DNA of 64,000 nt from Maricaulis sp039978735 (GTDB lineage Bacteria; Pseudomonadota; Alphaproteobacteria; Caulobacterales; Maricaulaceae). Positions within the stretch are counted from its first letter, which is position 1. Each line of letters starts with the position of its first letter. The notes below the pieces were generated by a model. The model saw only the letters and a list, made by a program, of their open reading frames with translations. It was not told the origin of the DNA and did not search any database. The stretch lies in assembly GCF_039978735.1 (NCBI RefSeq), contig NZ_JBDWAS010000056.1, positions 13,788-77,787 of the forward strand, given 5' to 3'. A program made the translations under genes and the position numbers. Positions 53,868-63,475 of the stretch are shown piece after piece.

Positions 53868-55298
53868 ATGAGTGACGGTCAGGGCCTCGAGAAGATCTTT
53901 GCCGGCGCGCGCCTGCGCCGCCTGCGCCGCGAACGCGGACTGACACAGGCCGAAGCCGCCGAGGCGCTGGGCCTCTCGGCCAGCTATCTCAACCTGCTGG
54001 AACGCAATCAGCGGCCGGTGACGGCACGGGTCCTGCTGGCCCTCGCCGACGCTTTCGATGTCGATGTGCGTGCCTTTGCCAATGAGAGCGACCGCCAGCT
54101 CGTGGCAGACCTGCAGGAAGCGGCGGCCGACCCCGTCCTTTCCGGCTTGGGTCTCGACCGGATGGAATTGTCCGAGTTTGCCGACAGCCAGCCGCGCGCG
54201 GCCGAAGCCTTTGCCCGCCTCTTCCAGGCCTATCGCGAGACCACGGCGGCCACCGCCGACCTTGCTACGCGCATGTCGGGCCCGGGCGCTGCGACCGGCG
54301 GCCCAGGTGCCGTGCTGGAAAGCGTACGCGATGCGCTGGACGCCCGTCAGAACCATTTCCCCGAACTGGAGGAAGCAGCCGAAGCGCTCGTTGAGCGGAT
54401 CGGTCTGCGCACCCACCGGCGCGAACAGCAACTGGCCGACTACCTGCAGCATACCCATGGTTTTACCATGCGCGTGCTGGACGAGGATATCATGGCCGGC
54501 GCGCGCCGGCGTCTCGACTTTCACGGCCGGCGCCTGTTGCTATCCGAAGCGCTCTCTGCGGGCTCGCGCGCCTTTCACATGGCGGTCGTCCTGGCCAATC
54601 TCGAACTCGGCGATTTGCTGGATAAACTGTCTGCCGAGCCTCACCTGCCGGCCGAGGAAGGCCGCAAGCTCTACCGTGTCGGCCTGGCGAACTATTTCGC
54701 CGGCGCGGTTCACATGCCCTATGCGCCCTTCCTGAAGACCGCCGAGGACACGCGCTATGATATCGACCGGCTGCAGCGGCGCTTCGAGGTCAGTTTCGAG
54801 CAGATCTGCCATCGCCTGACGACGCTGCAGCGGCCCGGCGCCCGCGGCCTGCCCTTCTTCATGATCCGTGTCGACAGCGCCGGGAATGTATCCAAGCGCT
54901 TCGGCGGCGGCATCATGCCGTTTGCCCGGTCCGGCGGTGGATGTCCGAAATGGAATCTCTACGACGCCCTGCACACGCCCGAACGCCTGATCGCCCAGAC
55001 ATTCGAACTGCCCGACGGCACGGCGATGCTCTCCCTCGCCCGCGGCCAGATATCGCCCGCCCCGGCCGGGCACCCGCCGGTCGTCCATGCCATCGCGCTG
55101 GGATGCGCCCTCGAGCACGCGCCAAAGATCGTCCATGCCGACGCAGTTGCCTCGGTCGAACCGGCCGCCGTCGGCATCACCTGCCGCCTGTGCGACCGGG
55201 AAGACTGTGCCCAGCGCGCCTTTCCGCCGCTCAACCGCAAACTCGTCCTCGACAGCCACATGCTGCGCGCCTCGCCATACAGTTTCAACGAGGACTGA
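53868..55298 (+). CDS. ScfR/RamB-type short-chain acyl-CoA-responsive regulator
   Basis: The 476-residue protein has an N-terminal XRE HTH (residues about 10-65: L-R-R-L-R-R-E-R-G-L-T-Q-A-E-A-A and S-A-S-Y-L-N-L-L-E-R-N-Q-R-P). A middle domain occupies the IrrE/DUF955 position but has no HExxH metallopeptidase motif. The C-terminal DUF2083-type domain has G-G-G-C-P-K-W and C-R-L-C-D-R-E-D-C-A-Q-R-A-F-P-P. Family members (RamB, MccR, ScfR) sense acyl-CoAs and control acetate and propionate use. Its position opposite aceA fits that role. Confidence 0.88.
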   Translation: MSDGQGLEKIFAGARLRRLRRERGLTQAEAAEALGLSASYLNLLERNQRPVTARVLLALADAFDVDVRAFANESDRQLVADLQEAAADPVLSGLGLDRMELSEFADSQPRAAEAFARLFQAYRETTAATADLATRMSGPGAATGGPGAVLESVRDALDARQNHFPELEEAAEALVERIGLRTHRREQQLADYLQHTHGFTMRVLDEDIMAGARRRLDFHGRRLLLSEALSAGSRAFHMAVVLANLELGDLLDKLSAEPHLPAEEGRKLYRVGLANYFAGAVHMPYAPFLKTAEDTRYDIDRLQRRFEVSFEQICHRLTTLQRPGARGLPFFMIRVDSAGNVSKRFGGGIMPFARSGGGCPKWNLYDALHTPERLIAQTFELPDGTAMLSLARGQISPAPAGHPPVVHAIALGCALEHAPKIVHADAVASVEPAAVGITCRLCDREDCAQRAFPPLNRKLVLDSHMLRASPYSFNED

Positions 55299-55345
55299 GC
55301 CGGTTTTGCACTGCACACGCCGGTCGGGTGGAGTAACCTGCCCGA

Positions 55346-57589
55346 GTGACGGGGGAATCGGCGGATCAGCCGGAAAACGGGGGCGGCGCCGATGCCGGCA
55401 CGACGATAGACACTTCAATCCCAAACGATGCGCGCCGGCAGGCCTATCAGGCGCCCCACACCATTGCCCGCTTCACTGCCGTTGCGATGATGCTGGCGAC
55501 GCTGGGCTTCATCTGGCTTGTCCTGTCTCTGGACGGCGCAAACCTTGCCGCAGAGCGGTCCCTTGCCCGCGACAGCGTCCTGCTGATGATCGACCGGGAG
55601 CCGTTCGATCTGGCCCCCGATGCCCCCGTTACATTCAGCGGTATGTCCGGCGCAGAACTGGTCATTCCAGCCGCCGACCTGGCAAAGGATCCCAGGCTGG
55701 AAACTCCACAGCGGCACCAGCTGGCCGCGCACCTTCGGGCGGGCTTGTCTGCGTCGGCGCGCTTCACTGACCTGTCCGGCATCACGCATACTCGTGAGGT
55801 TCGCCCTCGCCAGGCAAGACTGAGCGATTTTGACGGCAGCGACTGGATGGGTCTTGCCAGTGCCCTCCTGGGCGCCCTGTTCGGCCTTGCAGTCTGGGCC
55901 TCCCGGCCACAGCTTCCTGCCGCCCTCGCCTATGGCATTGTCGGAGGCCTTCTGCTCGCATCCGCGCTGACACACCGGATGTATCTGAAGTTCGGCCTGC
56001 TCACACCGCCCGAGCTTGCGACCACGACAAGCGTGCTGAACGGAGCCGTGCTGCACGCCTTCGGCCTCGCATTCGTCTTCGTCTTCCTGCTCTTCCCGAA
56101 ATCTCTGCTCACGCCGCGAACAGCGGTAACGGCTGCCGTGGCAAGCGGAATCGCCGCGCTGAGTGTGGTGGCACTCGGTCAGTTCGTCGATCCCCGCATC
56201 TCCTATTACACCCAGATGGTGGAATACCTCGCGCTTCTCGCGCTTGTCTGCATTCAGTTCTGGATCGGGCGCAAAGCCACCATCTTGCGCCCCTCGCTGA
56301 TCATCCTTCTGGCGACCATTCTGCTGGGCATTGCGCTTTACGCCCTGACCGTTCTGCTTCCCGTGTCGGGCCTGGTGAAAGTCACGCTGGGCGAGGACGC
56401 CGCCTTTCCGCTGTTTGTTCTGATCTATTGCGGTATCGGCGTCGCAATCGTGCGAACCAGCCTGCTCTCGCTGGACGGCTGGGTGCGCAATATTGTGCTG
56501 TCGGTCTCCTTTCTCGCCATAATCCTGCTTGTCGACATCGCCCTGCTCACCTTTGTGACCCGGCAGCAGGATGTCGCGCTCGGCCTCGCCCTCGCCGGAG
56601 CTGCCCTGGTGTATTTTCCGCTGCGGGAATGGCTGGCGCGGCGCCAGGAACGCAGGCGCCTGGCCGTGGTTCAGCATGCCCTCTCTCGGGCCGCCGATCT
56701 TGTCTTTGCCGCCGACGATCAACAGAGATCGGAAAGCTGGCGTGCTGCCGTTGAAGCGAGTTTCCAGCCGCTGGATATCGAGACCGACCCGGCCCCCGTT
56801 CCGGTCCCGTTGATCGGACAGAACGGGACGATCCTTCGCCTGCCTTCACTTGGTGGCGCTCCGGCGCTCCTGTGCCGCCACGCCGATGGCGGACGCCGCC
56901 CGTTTGTGGCGGGCGATCTCGACACGGCAGCTGCGCTCATACGCATGACTGAGCGCCTCATCGCAACGCGTGACGCCTACCTGGCCGGCGTGACCGAGGA
57001 GCGGCATCGCATTGCCCGCGACCTGCACGATGATGTCAGCGGCCGGCTGATGATCAGCCTGCACCGGTCCGACCACGACGGCATGCGCCAGGATGTGCGT
57101 GAAGCCATGGCCGACATCCGCACCATCGTCACGGGCCTCGCCGGGAAGCCGCGGGAGCTGGCTGACCTGATGGCCGATCTGCGGGAAGAGGCCCGCTCCC
57201 GCTGCGAGGCTGCCGGTTTCAAACTGGACTGGCCTCCGGACGATATTGCCGAATCCGGGCATCCGCTCGACTACGCGGTCTACCGGCACCTGCTTGCGTT
57301 GTTCCGTGAAAGCGTCAGCAATGCCCTCAGGCATTCCGGCGGGAGCGAGGTGACGATCCGGACGACACTCGGCGGCGGACGACTATCGGCCCTCATCACC
57401 GACAACGGCACCGCCAAGCCGCAAGACGCCCTGGCCCGCAGCGATGGCGGACACGGTCTGGACAATTGCCGGCTGCGCGCCCGGTCGCTGAACGGTCACT
57501 TCGCTTTCGAGCAGACCCCGACCGGCAGCACGGCCCGTTTCGACATCGATCTATCGGCAACGCCCGGTGCGGCAGATCCGGTTCACTGA
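55346..57589 (+). CDS. NarL-class sensor histidine kinase with multi-TM sensor
   Basis: The protein has 747 residues from a GTG. A first TM helix (residues about 42-62) and a periplasmic segment (residues about 65-165) precede a bundle of about eight helices to residue about 430. The HisKA_3 phosphoacceptor is H561 in R-H-R-I-A-R-D-L-H-D-D-V-S-G-R-L. The ATPase domain has E-S-V-S-N-A-L-R-H-S-G and G-G-H-G-L-D-N-C-R-L-R-A. No NarL-type response regulator lies beside it in the window. It follows the ScfR-type gene by 47 bp in the same direction, and its 3' end overlaps the convergent GNAT gene by 7 bp. Confidence 0.87.
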   Translation: MTGESADQPENGGGADAGTTIDTSIPNDARRQAYQAPHTIARFTAVAMMLATLGFIWLVLSLDGANLAAERSLARDSVLLMIDREPFDLAPDAPVTFSGMSGAELVIPAADLAKDPRLETPQRHQLAAHLRAGLSASARFTDLSGITHTREVRPRQARLSDFDGSDWMGLASALLGALFGLAVWASRPQLPAALAYGIVGGLLLASALTHRMYLKFGLLTPPELATTTSVLNGAVLHAFGLAFVFVFLLFPKSLLTPRTAVTAAVASGIAALSVVALGQFVDPRISYYTQMVEYLALLALVCIQFWIGRKATILRPSLIILLATILLGIALYALTVLLPVSGLVKVTLGEDAAFPLFVLIYCGIGVAIVRTSLLSLDGWVRNIVLSVSFLAIILLVDIALLTFVTRQQDVALGLALAGAALVYFPLREWLARRQERRRLAVVQHALSRAADLVFAADDQQRSESWRAAVEASFQPLDIETDPAPVPVPLIGQNGTILRLPSLGGAPALLCRHADGGRRPFVAGDLDTAAALIRMTERLIATRDAYLAGVTEERHRIARDLHDDVSGRLMISLHRSDHDGMRQDVREAMADIRTIVTGLAGKPRELADLMADLREEARSRCEAAGFKLDWPPDDIAESGHPLDYAVYRHLLALFRESVSNALRHSGGSEVTIRTTLGGGRLSALITDNGTAKPQDALARSDGGHGLDNCRLRARSLNGHFAFEQTPTGSTARFDIDLSATPGAADPVH

Positions 57590-58101
57590 CCCGACAACGC
57601 CAGCCTTGCCCAGCCAGCTCGCGTCAGGCGCATCACTGTGCAGTCGTCATCCCCGAAGCGGCGCGGTCCGACCACCTCGAACCCCAGGCGCCGATAGAAA
57701 CGCTGGGCGTCGGCATTCGTCGCGAGCGGATCGATCAGGATCGCGGTGACCTCCGGCGGCGCAAAGCAGCGTTCGATCGCCTGTTTCATCATCTGCGTAC
57801 CCAGCCCCTGCCCCAGGCAGTCAGGCTCGCCGATCCAGATATCGATCGCCCGCAGATTGCGCTCGCAATCGCCCCAGTAGTGGGTCGGTTCCTCGGCCGG
57901 ATCGATAATCTGCACGACACCGACCGGACGCCCGTCTTGCTCGCTGATCAGCGTCTGGAAGGCCGGGCCCGTGAGGCCGATATCTTCGACCCAGTCCGAC
58001 GGCGCATCGCTGCCGGTGGCGGCTATAACATGCGGCTGGGCATCCCAATGCTGCAGGACGGGGATGTCTTCCGGCGTCGCCGGACGAAGCTGTACGGACA
58101 T
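57583..58101 (-). CDS. GNAT acetyltransferase, AAC(6')-like
   Basis: The 172-residue protein has acetyl-CoA-binding segments I-D-I-W-I-G-E-P-D-C-L-G-Q-G-L-G-T-Q-M-M and N-A-D-A-Q-R-F-Y-R-R-L-G-F. The early P-V-L-Q-H-W and later D-P-L-A-T-N resemble the AAC(6') branch of the superfamily. Chromosomal relatives rarely give clinical resistance, so an aminoglycoside role is not implied. Monocistronic. Confidence 0.82.
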   Translation of the reverse strand: MSVQLRPATPEDIPVLQHWDAQPHVIAATGSDAPSDWVEDIGLTGPAFQTLISEQDGRPVGVVQIIDPAEEPTHYWGDCERNLRAIDIWIGEPDCLGQGLGTQMMKQAIERCFAPPEVTAILIDPLATNADAQRFYRRLGFEVVGPRRFGDDDCTVMRLTRAGWARLALSGQ

Positions 58102-58161
58102 GGCGGCTGCTCCTCGCTGCGTATGTAAGGCAGCGGTTCAGGTCACACCAGATCGATCACG

Positions 58162-58186
58162 AAAAAGGGACCCGCGACGGGGTCCC
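58162..58186 (-). terminator. Intrinsic terminator after the diiron gene
   Basis: On the minus strand, GGGACCC, a 6-nt loop and GGGTCCC are followed by TTTTT. It lies 55 bp after the stop of the ferritin-like gene. Confidence 0.85.
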
Positions 58187-58241
58187 TTCAGGCGCGCCAC
58201 ACCGGAAGCAGCCGAGTGTTTCCGGCAATACGGCGTCTGGC

Positions 58242-59330
58242 TTATTCGGCGGCGCCGGCGACCGCCTTCACATAGGCCGTGCGGACATCCTGGTGGCGCG
58301 TGTCCAGGTCCTTGGCGATGGCTTCGTCCTGCTTGGCCAGCGTGTCGAGATCCTGGTCGGCATAGTGCAGCACGCCCATGTCCTCGTAGGCCTTGCGGAT
58401 TTTCGGCCCCCACAGGCCGATATCCTTCACCACCGGGACGATGCGCTGGAACAGCATCGTCTTGAACAGTTTCTGGATTTCCGACTGGGCCGCCCAGGCG
58501 ACGCATTCCTCGACCGGAAGGCCAAGCGTCTCGTAGACCTCACGCGCCTCGAACCGGTCGCGCATATGGTAGCAGGCCTCGACCAGGAATTCCTCGCGCT
58601 CGTCGCGCTCGGCCTGGGTGAGCTGCGGATAGTAGTCGCGCAGGGAGAGACGGCCGAAGGCAACGTGGCGCGCCTCGTCTTCCATCACATAGGCGTTGAC
58701 CATGCGCGCCAGCGGGTTCTGGGCGAGATCGCGGATCGTGCCGAAAGCCGCGAGCGCGAGCCCCTCGATCACGACCTGCATGGCCAGATAGGTGAAGTCC
58801 CAGCGGCTGTCGCGCAGCGCTTCATCGACAAGCTGGCGCAGCGGTTCGGTCATCGGATAGGCGACGCCGAATTTCTGCATCAGCTTCTTGTAGGCCTCGA
58901 CATGGCGCGCCTCGTCCATCACCTGGGTGGCGGCGTAGAATTTCGCATCCAGATCCGGCACCGACTCGACGATCTTCGCCGCGCAGATCAGGGCCGCCTG
59001 CTCGCCCTGCATGAACTGGGAGATGTTCCAGGCCTGGGCATGACGGCGGAACTCGATCTTCTCCTTCTTCGTCATCTTCTCCCACATCGGGGAGCCGTGC
59101 AGCGCGACACCCTCATCGGGCAGCTGCATCGGGTTTTCGAAGTCGAGTTCCTGCGTCCAGTCGATGCGGTTGACCGCATCCCACTGCATGTCCTTGCCCT
59201 TCTGGTACAGGTGCATGAGCGTGGTGCGGCCTTCGTCGTATTCGAAATCGAACGTGGCGTCGAATTGCTGCGGAACCGACCAGTGCTTGTCGATTTCCGG
59301 CATCGGATACAGCTCGCGGAGCGTTCCCAT
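58242..59330 (-). CDS. Ferritin-like diiron protein of unknown substrate
   Basis: This 362-residue helical protein has a complete class II diiron set: E110 (F-M-Q-G-E-Q), E140-x-x-H143 (M-D-E-A-R-H), E189 (V-I-E-G-L) and E219-x-x-H222 (E-D-E-A-R-H). The spacing matches ribonucleotide reductase R2-like and ferritin-like oxygenases. It is shorter than R2 and lacks an obvious radical Tyr partner gene. An oxidase or hydroxylase role is plausible; the substrate is unknown. GGGGAGGT precedes the ATG. A perfect palindrome is 41 bp upstream, suggesting TetR-type control. Confidence 0.82.
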   Translation of the reverse strand: MGTLRELYPMPEIDKHWSVPQQFDATFDFEYDEGRTTLMHLYQKGKDMQWDAVNRIDWTQELDFENPMQLPDEGVALHGSPMWEKMTKKEKIEFRRHAQAWNISQFMQGEQAALICAAKIVESVPDLDAKFYAATQVMDEARHVEAYKKLMQKFGVAYPMTEPLRQLVDEALRDSRWDFTYLAMQVVIEGLALAAFGTIRDLAQNPLARMVNAYVMEDEARHVAFGRLSLRDYYPQLTQAERDEREEFLVEACYHMRDRFEAREVYETLGLPVEECVAWAAQSEIQKLFKTMLFQRIVPVVKDIGLWGPKIRKAYEDMGVLHYADQDLDTLAKQDEAIAKDLDTRHQDVRTAYVKAVAGAAE

Positions 59331-59370
59331 GGCGCGTTACCTCCCCAGGTGCGACCAATCATTATCTTTA

Positions 59371-59385
59371 GTGAACATTGTTCAC
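59371..59385. promoter_or_regulatory. Palindromic operator upstream of the diiron gene
   Basis: GTGAACATTGTTCAC is a perfect 15-bp palindrome, preceded by A and followed by A. The AGTGAAC-type half-site is typical of TetR-family repressors of lipid and stress genes. A GATAAT -10-like box lies just downstream toward the gene. The cognate regulator is not in the window. Confidence 0.7.
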
Positions 59386-59471
59386 ATGACCAACGTGATT
59401 CAAATTGCCGCACTTGGCAAGGGGGAAACAAAAATTGTGATGGCGGCTCCGCGAGCCGGCAACCGACAGGC

Positions 59472-60296
59472 CTACAATCGCCCGCCCGGATGCGGCAAAG
59501 CGTGTTCGGCCAGTTCCCGCGTTATGTAGGCGAAGGCGTCGTCGACAGAGTCGGTGCGGTAGATCAGATCCAGATCCTTCGCGTCGATCGTGCCGAACTC
59601 GACCATGGTTTCCAGATTCATCACCCGGTCCCAGTATTCCGTACCGAACAGCACCACCGGAACGCGCTTCTTGATCTTGCCGGTCTGCAAGAGGGTCAGC
59701 GTCTCGAACAGCTCGTCCATCGTGCCGAAACCGCCGGGCATCAGCACCAGCGCCTTGGCGAGATAGAGGAACCAGAATTTGCGCGTGAAGAAGTAGTGGA
59801 ATTCGAAGCTGAGCGCATGCGTCACCCAGGGGTTATTGCCCTGTTCGAAGGGCAGCGAGATGCCCAGGCCGATATTGTCGCCATGGGCCTCCGAAGCTCC
59901 GCGATTGGCGGCCTCCATGATGCCCGGCCCGCCGCCCGTGCAAACCACGAAACGCCGGCCCGACTTGTCGCGCAGGCTCTTCGACCACTGCGTCAGCCGC
60001 GCCGCGAGCTCGCGGGTGGATTCATAGTATCCGGAGAGTTTGAGCTTGTTCAGCGCCGGCGTCTCGTCGTCTCCCGCCTTGCGCAGGGCGTCGAGTTCGG
60101 CCTCGGCCTCCTCGCGCGAGCGGATCCGGGCCGAGCCGAAGAACAGGATCGTGTCCTGCACATTGTATTCGGCAAACCGGGCCTTGGGCTCAAGATATTC
60201 GGCGAGGATCCGCACCGGGCGCCCTTCGGGCGCATTGATGAAGTCCTCGTCCTTATAGGCCTTGGCGGGGTATTGCTGGGATTTTCCGGAACTCAT
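59472..60296 (-). CDS. LOG-family (TIGR00730) protein, possible nucleotide phosphoribohydrolase
   Basis: The 274-residue Rossmann-fold protein has C-T-G-G-G-P-G-I-M-E-A-A-N-R-G and the signature L-M-P-G-G-F-G-T-M-D-E-L-F-E. It belongs to the longer LOG subgroup, with extra N-terminal residues (about 100) before the first motif. Known members release the base from cytokinin or nucleoside monophosphates. ATG at 60296 follows AAGGAC; a GTG six bases earlier is too close to that site. Confidence 0.86.
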   Translation of the reverse strand: MSSGKSQQYPAKAYKDEDFINAPEGRPVRILAEYLEPKARFAEYNVQDTILFFGSARIRSREEAEAELDALRKAGDDETPALNKLKLSGYYESTRELAARLTQWSKSLRDKSGRRFVVCTGGGPGIMEAANRGASEAHGDNIGLGISLPFEQGNNPWVTHALSFEFHYFFTRKFWFLYLAKALVLMPGGFGTMDELFETLTLLQTGKIKKRVPVVLFGTEYWDRVMNLETMVEFGTIDAKDLDLIYRTDSVDDAFAYITRELAEHALPHPGGRL

Positions 60297-60378
60297 GTGC
60301 ACGTCCTTGAAAACAAAGGCGGCGGTTCATCATGCGCCCGCCCTGCGGCCGATGCAATCGGCAAATCGGCGACGTCAG

Positions 60379-61653
60379 TCAGCCGCCGGAAAGCAAGTGC
60401 TGCAGGGCCAGCCCGGCCGTCCCGCCCAGCACGCCTAGACCGGTAACAACCGCCAGCGGCATGCCATATCCGCGGCCGCCCGCTGCCAGCGCCAGCACAG
60501 CCTTGGTGACCATGTTGACTGCCACGGCGAGCAGAATGGCGGCAGCGGCGGTGCCCGCCATCACCTCGCCACCGGCCAGCCGGGCTGTCGACAGGGTGAT
60601 GGCGTCGACATCCACCAGCCCCGAGACCGCCGCGACAAGATAGAGCGTACCGGCTCCCAGCCAGTCGAGCAGCAGGCGGGAGGCCAGGGTCACGATGCCC
60701 AGCAGAGCACCGAACCGGAGCACGCCCGCCAGATCGAGCGGATTGTCCAGGCTCAGACCCGGCGTCTTGGTGCCGGACTGGCTGCGCCGGATCAACAGCC
60801 AGGCTGCCGCCAGGAAGATCACCACGACAGGCGCCATTGCGAGACCGAGCGGCCGGATCAGCTGCGGCGCCAGCGCCCCGCCGATGATCGCCACCCGGCC
60901 GGCCGAGAGCGCGCCGGCGATGATCGCCCCGGCCGCCAGACGGCTGGCATTGTCCGGCGCCTTGGCCGCGAAACGGGCGAAGGAGAGTGTGGTGGCCGTT
61001 GACGATGCCAGGCCGCCCGCGGCGCCGGCGAAGACGATACCCCGCGAGGGCCCCGCAATACGGATTGCGGCATAGCCGGTGCAGGAGATCAGCGCGATCA
61101 TCACGGTCAGGAGCCACAGCTCGAACGGGTTCAGCGCATCCCAGGGATCGATGGTGCGGTTGGGCAGCAAAGGAAGGGCGATCAGCGTCATCGCCAGCAG
61201 CACCAGAGCGGCCCGCAATTCCAGCCAGGTGATCTTTTCAAGGAAGGCATGCGCACTGCGCCGGGCTGCCAGCACGATCGCCACGGCCACCGCACCGGCC
61301 CCGGCGATCTCCATGTCGCCCGACACGGCAATCGCCCCGAGCACGAAGACCGCCAGAGCCGCCGCCACCCCCGCCAGGCTGAAATCCTCGACAATCTCGA
61401 CCTCGCGCAGCCGCACGACGATCACCGCTCCGCCGAACAGGGCCAGCAGCACGGCAGGCAGGACCGGACCAGTCAGCGCGTGCAGATGCCCCGCCAGCCC
61501 GCCAAGCAGGCCGGCCAGACCGAATGTGCGCACACCGGCGCGACGGATACCGTCATCGCGATGCTCGCGTTCCTGCCAGCCGCGCACCACACCGACGAGA
61601 ATGCCGATGGCAAGGGCGGCGGCGAGCCGCTGGACGGTTTCGATCAGTTCCAT
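60379..61653 (-). CDS. MgtC/DUF4010 membrane protein
   Basis: The 424-residue protein has about 12 hydrophobic helices. The first third (L-A-I-G-I-L-V-G-V-V-R-G-W-Q-E-R, R-T-F-G-L-A-G-L-L-G-G-L) is MgtC/SapB-like. The rest is DUF4010, with A-G-A-A-G-G-L-A-S-S-T-A-T-T-L-S-F-A and G-L-V-D-V-D-A-I-T-L-S. The function of this combination is not established; ion or cell-envelope homeostasis is often suggested. It ends 82 bp before the LOG-family start on the same strand. Confidence 0.82.
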   Translation of the reverse strand: MELIETVQRLAAALAIGILVGVVRGWQEREHRDDGIRRAGVRTFGLAGLLGGLAGHLHALTGPVLPAVLLALFGGAVIVVRLREVEIVEDFSLAGVAAALAVFVLGAIAVSGDMEIAGAGAVAVAIVLAARRSAHAFLEKITWLELRAALVLLAMTLIALPLLPNRTIDPWDALNPFELWLLTVMIALISCTGYAAIRIAGPSRGIVFAGAAGGLASSTATTLSFARFAAKAPDNASRLAAGAIIAGALSAGRVAIIGGALAPQLIRPLGLAMAPVVVIFLAAAWLLIRRSQSGTKTPGLSLDNPLDLAGVLRFGALLGIVTLASRLLLDWLGAGTLYLVAAVSGLVDVDAITLSTARLAGGEVMAGTAAAAILLAVAVNMVTKAVLALAAGGRGYGMPLAVVTGLGVLGGTAGLALQHLLSGG

Positions 61654-61705
61654 CGCGCGATTTTGACCGGATCGTTTTGCAAGACAAGCGTTTCGCGGCG
61701 TACCG

Positions 61706-63475
61706 TCAGAGCGGCCAGAAGGTCAGGACGGCAGGCACGCCGACGGCAATGATCAGGATTTCAAGCGGCAGGCCCATGCGCCAGTAATCGCCGAACCGGT
61801 AACCGCCCGGCCCCATGATGATCGTGTTGTTCTTGTGCCCGATCGGCGTCAGGAAGGCACAGGACGCCGCTACGGCCACCCCCATCAGGAAGGCGTCCGG
61901 ATTGACGTCCAGCGCCCGCGCGATATCGAGCCCGACGGGCGCGGCGATCAGGGCGGTCGCAACATTGTTGAGGAAGTCCGACAGCGTCATTGTCACCATC
62001 ATGAGGAGCGCCAGGATCGCCCAGACCGGCAGCGTGCCTGTCAGCGAGAGAATGCCCTGCGCAATGAGCTGGGTGCCGCCTGTCTCTTCCAGGGCAAGAC
62101 CCAGCGGGATCAGCGAACCCAGCAGCACCAGGACCGGCCATTCCACCGATTCATAGACTTCGCTGGGCCCGACGATATTCAGCAGGGCATAGAGGATAAC
62201 CACGGCCGCCAGCGCGACGACCAGCGGCACCAGCCCCGTCACGGCAGCCGCGACGGCCGCGACGAAGATGCCGATCGTCATCAGCGCCTTGGAGCGCTGG
62301 ACAACACTGTGCCGCCGCTCCGCCAGCGGCAGCACGCCGAGCCATTCGGCGGCATCATTCACCCGGCTTTCCGGCCCGAGCAGCAGGACGAGATCGCCGG
62401 CCCGGATCGGCAGTTTTCGGACGCGCTGGTGGAAACGCCGTCCCTGGCGAGATACGCCCAGCAAGGTCACGCCGCGCCGGTAGAGCAGGCGCAGATCGGT
62501 CGCCGTCCGGCCGACAATGCGGGCGTCGCGCGGCACGATGGCCTCGATCAGCGCCAGCGACTTGCCCGTCAGGCCTTCGTGCGCGTCTGCCCCCGGCGGG
62601 TTCAGCTCGGCGGCGCCGATGAAAGCCTCGATCGAGGCCGGGTCGCCTTCCAGAACCAGATGATCGCTCTTGCGGATTTCCTCGCCGGCGGCGAACCCGC
62701 CCAGGCGCTTGCCGCGCCGCACCAGGCCCAGAATGGTGACGTCATGGCTGTCGGCGAGCGGGTAGAGATCGGCCGGCGTCTGGCCGATGGATTTGGAGTC
62801 CGCCTTCACCCCGGCCTCGGCGACGAAGACACTGCCCACGCCCTCCCCGGCCATGGTGCGCGCTTCGCCCTTGGGAATCAGGCGCCAGCCCACCAGGGTG
62901 ACGAAACCGATGCCGACCACGGCGCAGATCAGGCCGACCGGCGAAAAGTCGAACATCGAGAAGGGCTCGCCCAGCGCCCGGTCGCGAAATTGCGCCACGA
63001 CGATGTTCGGCGGTGTACCGATCAGCGTGATCATGCCGCCCAGAATGGTCGCAAAGGAGAGCGGCATCAGGGTCTGGGCGACCGAGCGCTTGGCCTTGCG
63101 CGCAGCCTCCATGTCCAGCGACATCAGCATGACCAGTGCGGCGACATTGTTGATGATGGCGGACAACGCCGCCCCCACGACCGAGATCAGGCCGACATGG
63201 GCTGGCAGCGAGCGTGTCGATGACAGCACGAAGCGCGCGACAAGCTCGACGGCGCCGGCATTCGTCATCGCCCGCGATACGATCAGGACCAGGGCGATGA
63301 TGATCACCGCCTCGTGTCCGAAGCCGGCAAAGGCGTCGTGCACCGGCACGACCCCGCCGATCACCGCAATCACCAGCGCGGCAAAGGCGACCAGATCATA
63401 ACGCACCCGCCCCCAGACCAGCATCGCGAAGACAATGCCCAGCAGGACAAACAGGAAGATCTGGTCATAGCTCAT
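61706..63475 (-). CDS. SLC13/DASS-type transporter with two RCK_C domains
   Basis: This 589-residue membrane protein has an N-terminal TM half ending before residue about 205. Two TrkA-C/RCK_C domains follow (residues about 215-290 and 305-385), then a second TM half. The paired helix-loop motifs I-I-N-N-V-A-A-L-V-M-L / L-I-G-T-P-P-N-I and F-L-N-N-V-A-T-A-L-I / T-P-I-G-H-K-N-N define the sodium and substrate sites. Substrates in this group include sulfate, dicarboxylates and arsenite; none can be assigned. It precedes the DUF4010 gene by 52 bp. Confidence 0.87.
   Translation of the reverse strand: MSYDQIFLFVLLGIVFAMLVWGRVRYDLVAFAALVIAVIGGVVPVHDAFAGFGHEAVIIIALVLIVSRAMTNAGAVELVARFVLSSTRSLPAHVGLISVVGAALSAIINNVAALVMLMSLDMEAARKAKRSVAQTLMPLSFATILGGMITLIGTPPNIVVAQFRDRALGEPFSMFDFSPVGLICAVVGIGFVTLVGWRLIPKGEARTMAGEGVGSVFVAEAGVKADSKSIGQTPADLYPLADSHDVTILGLVRRGKRLGGFAAGEEIRKSDHLVLEGDPASIEAFIGAAELNPPGADAHEGLTGKSLALIEAIVPRDARIVGRTATDLRLLYRRGVTLLGVSRQGRRFHQRVRKLPIRAGDLVLLLGPESRVNDAAEWLGVLPLAERRHSVVQRSKALMTIGIFVAAVAAAVTGLVPLVVALAAVVILYALLNIVGPSEVYESVEWPVLVLLGSLIPLGLALEETGGTQLIAQGILSLTGTLPVWAILALLMMVTMTLSDFLNNVATALIAAPVGLDIARALDVNPDAFLMGVAVAASCAFLTPIGHKNNTIIMGPGGYRFGDYWRMGLPLEILIIAVGVPAVLTFWPL

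Noticed and set aside
57583..58101. Clinical-type aminoglycoside resistance gene
   Set aside because: Only general AAC(6')-like GNAT similarity is visible, with no mobile element or resistance cassette nearby.
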